The notes beneath the pieces were generated by a model. The model was not told the origin of the DNA. It saw only the letters and a program-made list of their open reading frames with translations, and ran no database searches. DNA of 64,000 nucleotides from Cristatella mucedo (lineage: Eukaryota; Bryozoa; Phylactolaemata; Cristatellidae): contig WPIO01000015.1 in NCBI GenBank assembly GCA_009760855.2, positions 6,478,501 through 6,542,500 on the forward strand, read 5' to 3'. This document shows, piece by piece, positions 62,284 through 64,000 of the stretch; the stretch's first letter is position 1; every line of letters starts with the position of its first letter. A program made the position numbers and the translations under genes.

Positions 62284-64000
62284 GACGAAGCTATTCGTCG
62301 ATCGCCATGGAAGTTCGGAGCCTGAACGGTAAGCGGTTCGCCCCATCAGCAGGACGAAATGCCGGCTGCAGCGCTGATCTAAGGGCGTGCTCGTCGCCTA
62401 GCGCTCTCGCGGTCCGACGAACGACAAGCGAACCGCGAAAAAATCAGCTAGCAGCGTCGCACGCGGCCGGCCAACTGGCCCTCTTCTTTGCCGATCGCCG
62501 ATATCGACCGAAAGTCGAGACGGCGGTCGGTGGGACGATGAAAGCTAGCTCGACGGCCTGCCCGCGCGAATTAGAGACGGCGTCCGGCGCTCCGACTGGC
62601 GCACAGCGAGGTGCGCGGCGGCGGCAGCGCCGAACGACGGGCCAAATCTGCGCCGGCGGAGGCTGGAGGGGGCTGGGCAGCAACAACGACGCCAACGAGC
62701 GGCGGCTAACGCACATTGGCGCGACCGCCGCGGGACGCGCACGATCGCGGGGCGCGACGGATGCGCTCGCCGACGCGACGATCGGAGCCGCTCCGTACGG
62801 CGGCGGCACGGAGGCTGACGAGCGGGTGCGACCACGATGGCCGCTGGGCAGTAGCGAGTCCCGCATACCGCACTATTACCTACGTGACGCAGCGACGGGC
62901 TGGACGGCGGGGCCGCGCGCTCGCTGCAGGCAATCAGCCGAGGCGGCCGTAGTACCTACCGTCTGAACTGTATCGCTTTACAAGAGTAACCCTTCCGCTG
63001 GGCGATCGCAGAGACTGGGCTCGGCCCACCGATGCGGCCGCAGGGCGATGTTATCCGGCTCGCGCCCCACGAAAAACAGGGATTCGACTCCTTGAGATGC
63101 TAAAAAGCTAGCTGCACGCATCGGACATCCGCGGGCTTGCGGAGGTTACGCCTCGCTGGAGAGTGCGCCTGGACGAGCGACCATTCCTCGCCGCGTTTAC
63201 CACGCTTCGACTGCGGAACGAACTACAGACGAAAACGGGCTGCGGGCCAGCGCAAGGGAAACGAGGCTAAGCACTAGGGGGGGTGTCTGTGGGTCAGGGC
63301 TAAGGTCGAGGCCAATGACCGTGTGTCTGAGCTGCCCGCCTTTGCTCTGACCAATCCGGTCCTCGCGCTGCCGCACGTCCCAGCAAACGTGCCGATTACG
63401 AAACGCTCCTCGAGCGTCAGACCTACCGCGCATGCGCATACTATTACAAACTGGGCCGCTATTGACGCCCGCCCCTCCCTTTCCGGTCTAGCCGCAAAGA
63501 CCTGTGTTTGCGTGCACTTTCGGAGGTGCGTGAGTGCGGGCGGGCGCCGAGTGGGCGGAGAAGGACCGGGATGGAGAGATATAAGGGTTACCATGTGCCG
63601 CTCTCGCAGCTGGGGGCCTAGAGTGCACCACCTGAAAACCCGCACGCGCAAAGCGCACGAGCAGCCTGCGAAGGAGGGCAGTAATGGCGGCGCCGGCGCG
63701 GTGTCTCGACCCGTATTTCGTGGCGCTGCAAGAGAACGAGCGGACGAGCTGAGGCGGCCACTATGGCAGATGGACGTGCGATCCATTGGCCATAGCTGTC
63801 CTGCGAGTAGAGCGCCGGCGCCTGGGAACAGTATCACGCCGGATACAAATGACAGCTGCTGCGGCTGGAGAAGTCAGCTGCCGCTGGGGGGCTTGGCGCT
63901 CGGGTTTCGTCGATGCAGTACCGCGGCTCTGGCCCGAACCCGCCCCCCCCCACCGTTCCGCCAGCTGCCGTCTCGCATCTGCGATGCGCCGTCCGTCCGT
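62284..64000. promoter_or_regulatory. GC- and CpG-rich 5' region of PHKG; probable promoter
   Basis: The DNA upstream of the kinase start is markedly GC-rich with many CG dinucleotides, especially 62,450-62,960 and 63,440-63,800. This contrasts with the AT-richer remainder and resembles a CpG-island-type promoter. Open frames on both strands (for example 62,307-62,966 plus) look like composition artefacts: no domain, Arg/Ala-rich. No TATA box or transcription start could be fixed. Poly-C and poly-G runs occur near 63,277 and 63,941. Confidence 0.5.

Noticed and set aside
62307-62966. 219-codon open frame, plus strand, upstream of PHKG
   Set aside because: Arg/Ala/Gly-rich in very GC-rich DNA with overlapping open frames on the other strand; no domain and no splice context. 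More likely promoter/CpG-rich DNA.

Overview
This is an invertebrate nuclear genome window. It holds two recognisable host genes in a landscape built mostly of transposable elements, simple repeats and their remains. The animal-specific genes are an innexin gap-junction subunit and the catalytic gamma subunit of phosphorylase kinase, the latter with spliceosomal introns. Together with many CR1/L2-type LINEs and tRNA-derived SINEs they point to a protostome, most simply a repeat-rich lophotrochozoan or flatworm. The sequence alone does not fix the phylum. There is no sign of bacterial operons, organellar DNA, rRNA genes or CRISPR.

Layout. 0-4.1 kb: a decayed pogo/Tigger transposase broken by a LINE, then further LINE pieces. 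4.1-9.8 kb: a TC microsatellite and gene-poor, partly AT-rich DNA with a few low-copy repeats. 10-14 kb: LINE fragments of two families, called here family A and family B. 14.2-15.7 kb: the innexin, minus strand, one uninterrupted coding exon with a poly(A) signal. 16-18.3 kb: SINEs. 18.35-37.0 kb: an old head-to-tail duplication. Copy 1 (about 18.35-31.56 kb) has been enlarged by later insertions; copy 2 (about 31.92-36.97 kb) is shorter. The most unusual object is inside copy 1, at about 24.72-28.97 kb: a 4.2-kb element with roughly 360-bp or longer terminal inverted repeats around about 15 tandem monomers of about 170 bp. It carries a nested family-A LINE and is absent from the matching place in copy 2. 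37-43.2 kb: unassigned DNA, a TG microsatellite, LINE pieces with a partly preserved family-A reverse transcriptase, and a SINE.

44.5-62.3 kb, minus strand: the phosphorylase kinase gamma gene. I could assemble it from eight coding exons with matching phases and consensus splice sites, including a 55-bp exon at 55,994-56,048 that lies in no long open reading frame. The predicted protein is about 395 residues, with a complete kinase domain and the C-terminal calmodulin-binding and GHWVK/QNRAALFEN regions typical of the family. Its introns hold LINE, SINE and microsatellite insertions. The DNA upstream of its start (62.3-64 kb) is GC- and CpG-rich and is probably the promoter region.

Two LINE families and two main SINE families recur. 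The 3' tail of SINE-2 matches the 3' hairpin tail of family-A LINEs, so family A was probably its mobilising partner. All TE boundaries were read by eye and are accurate to about 10-30 bp unless a splice site or codon is named.
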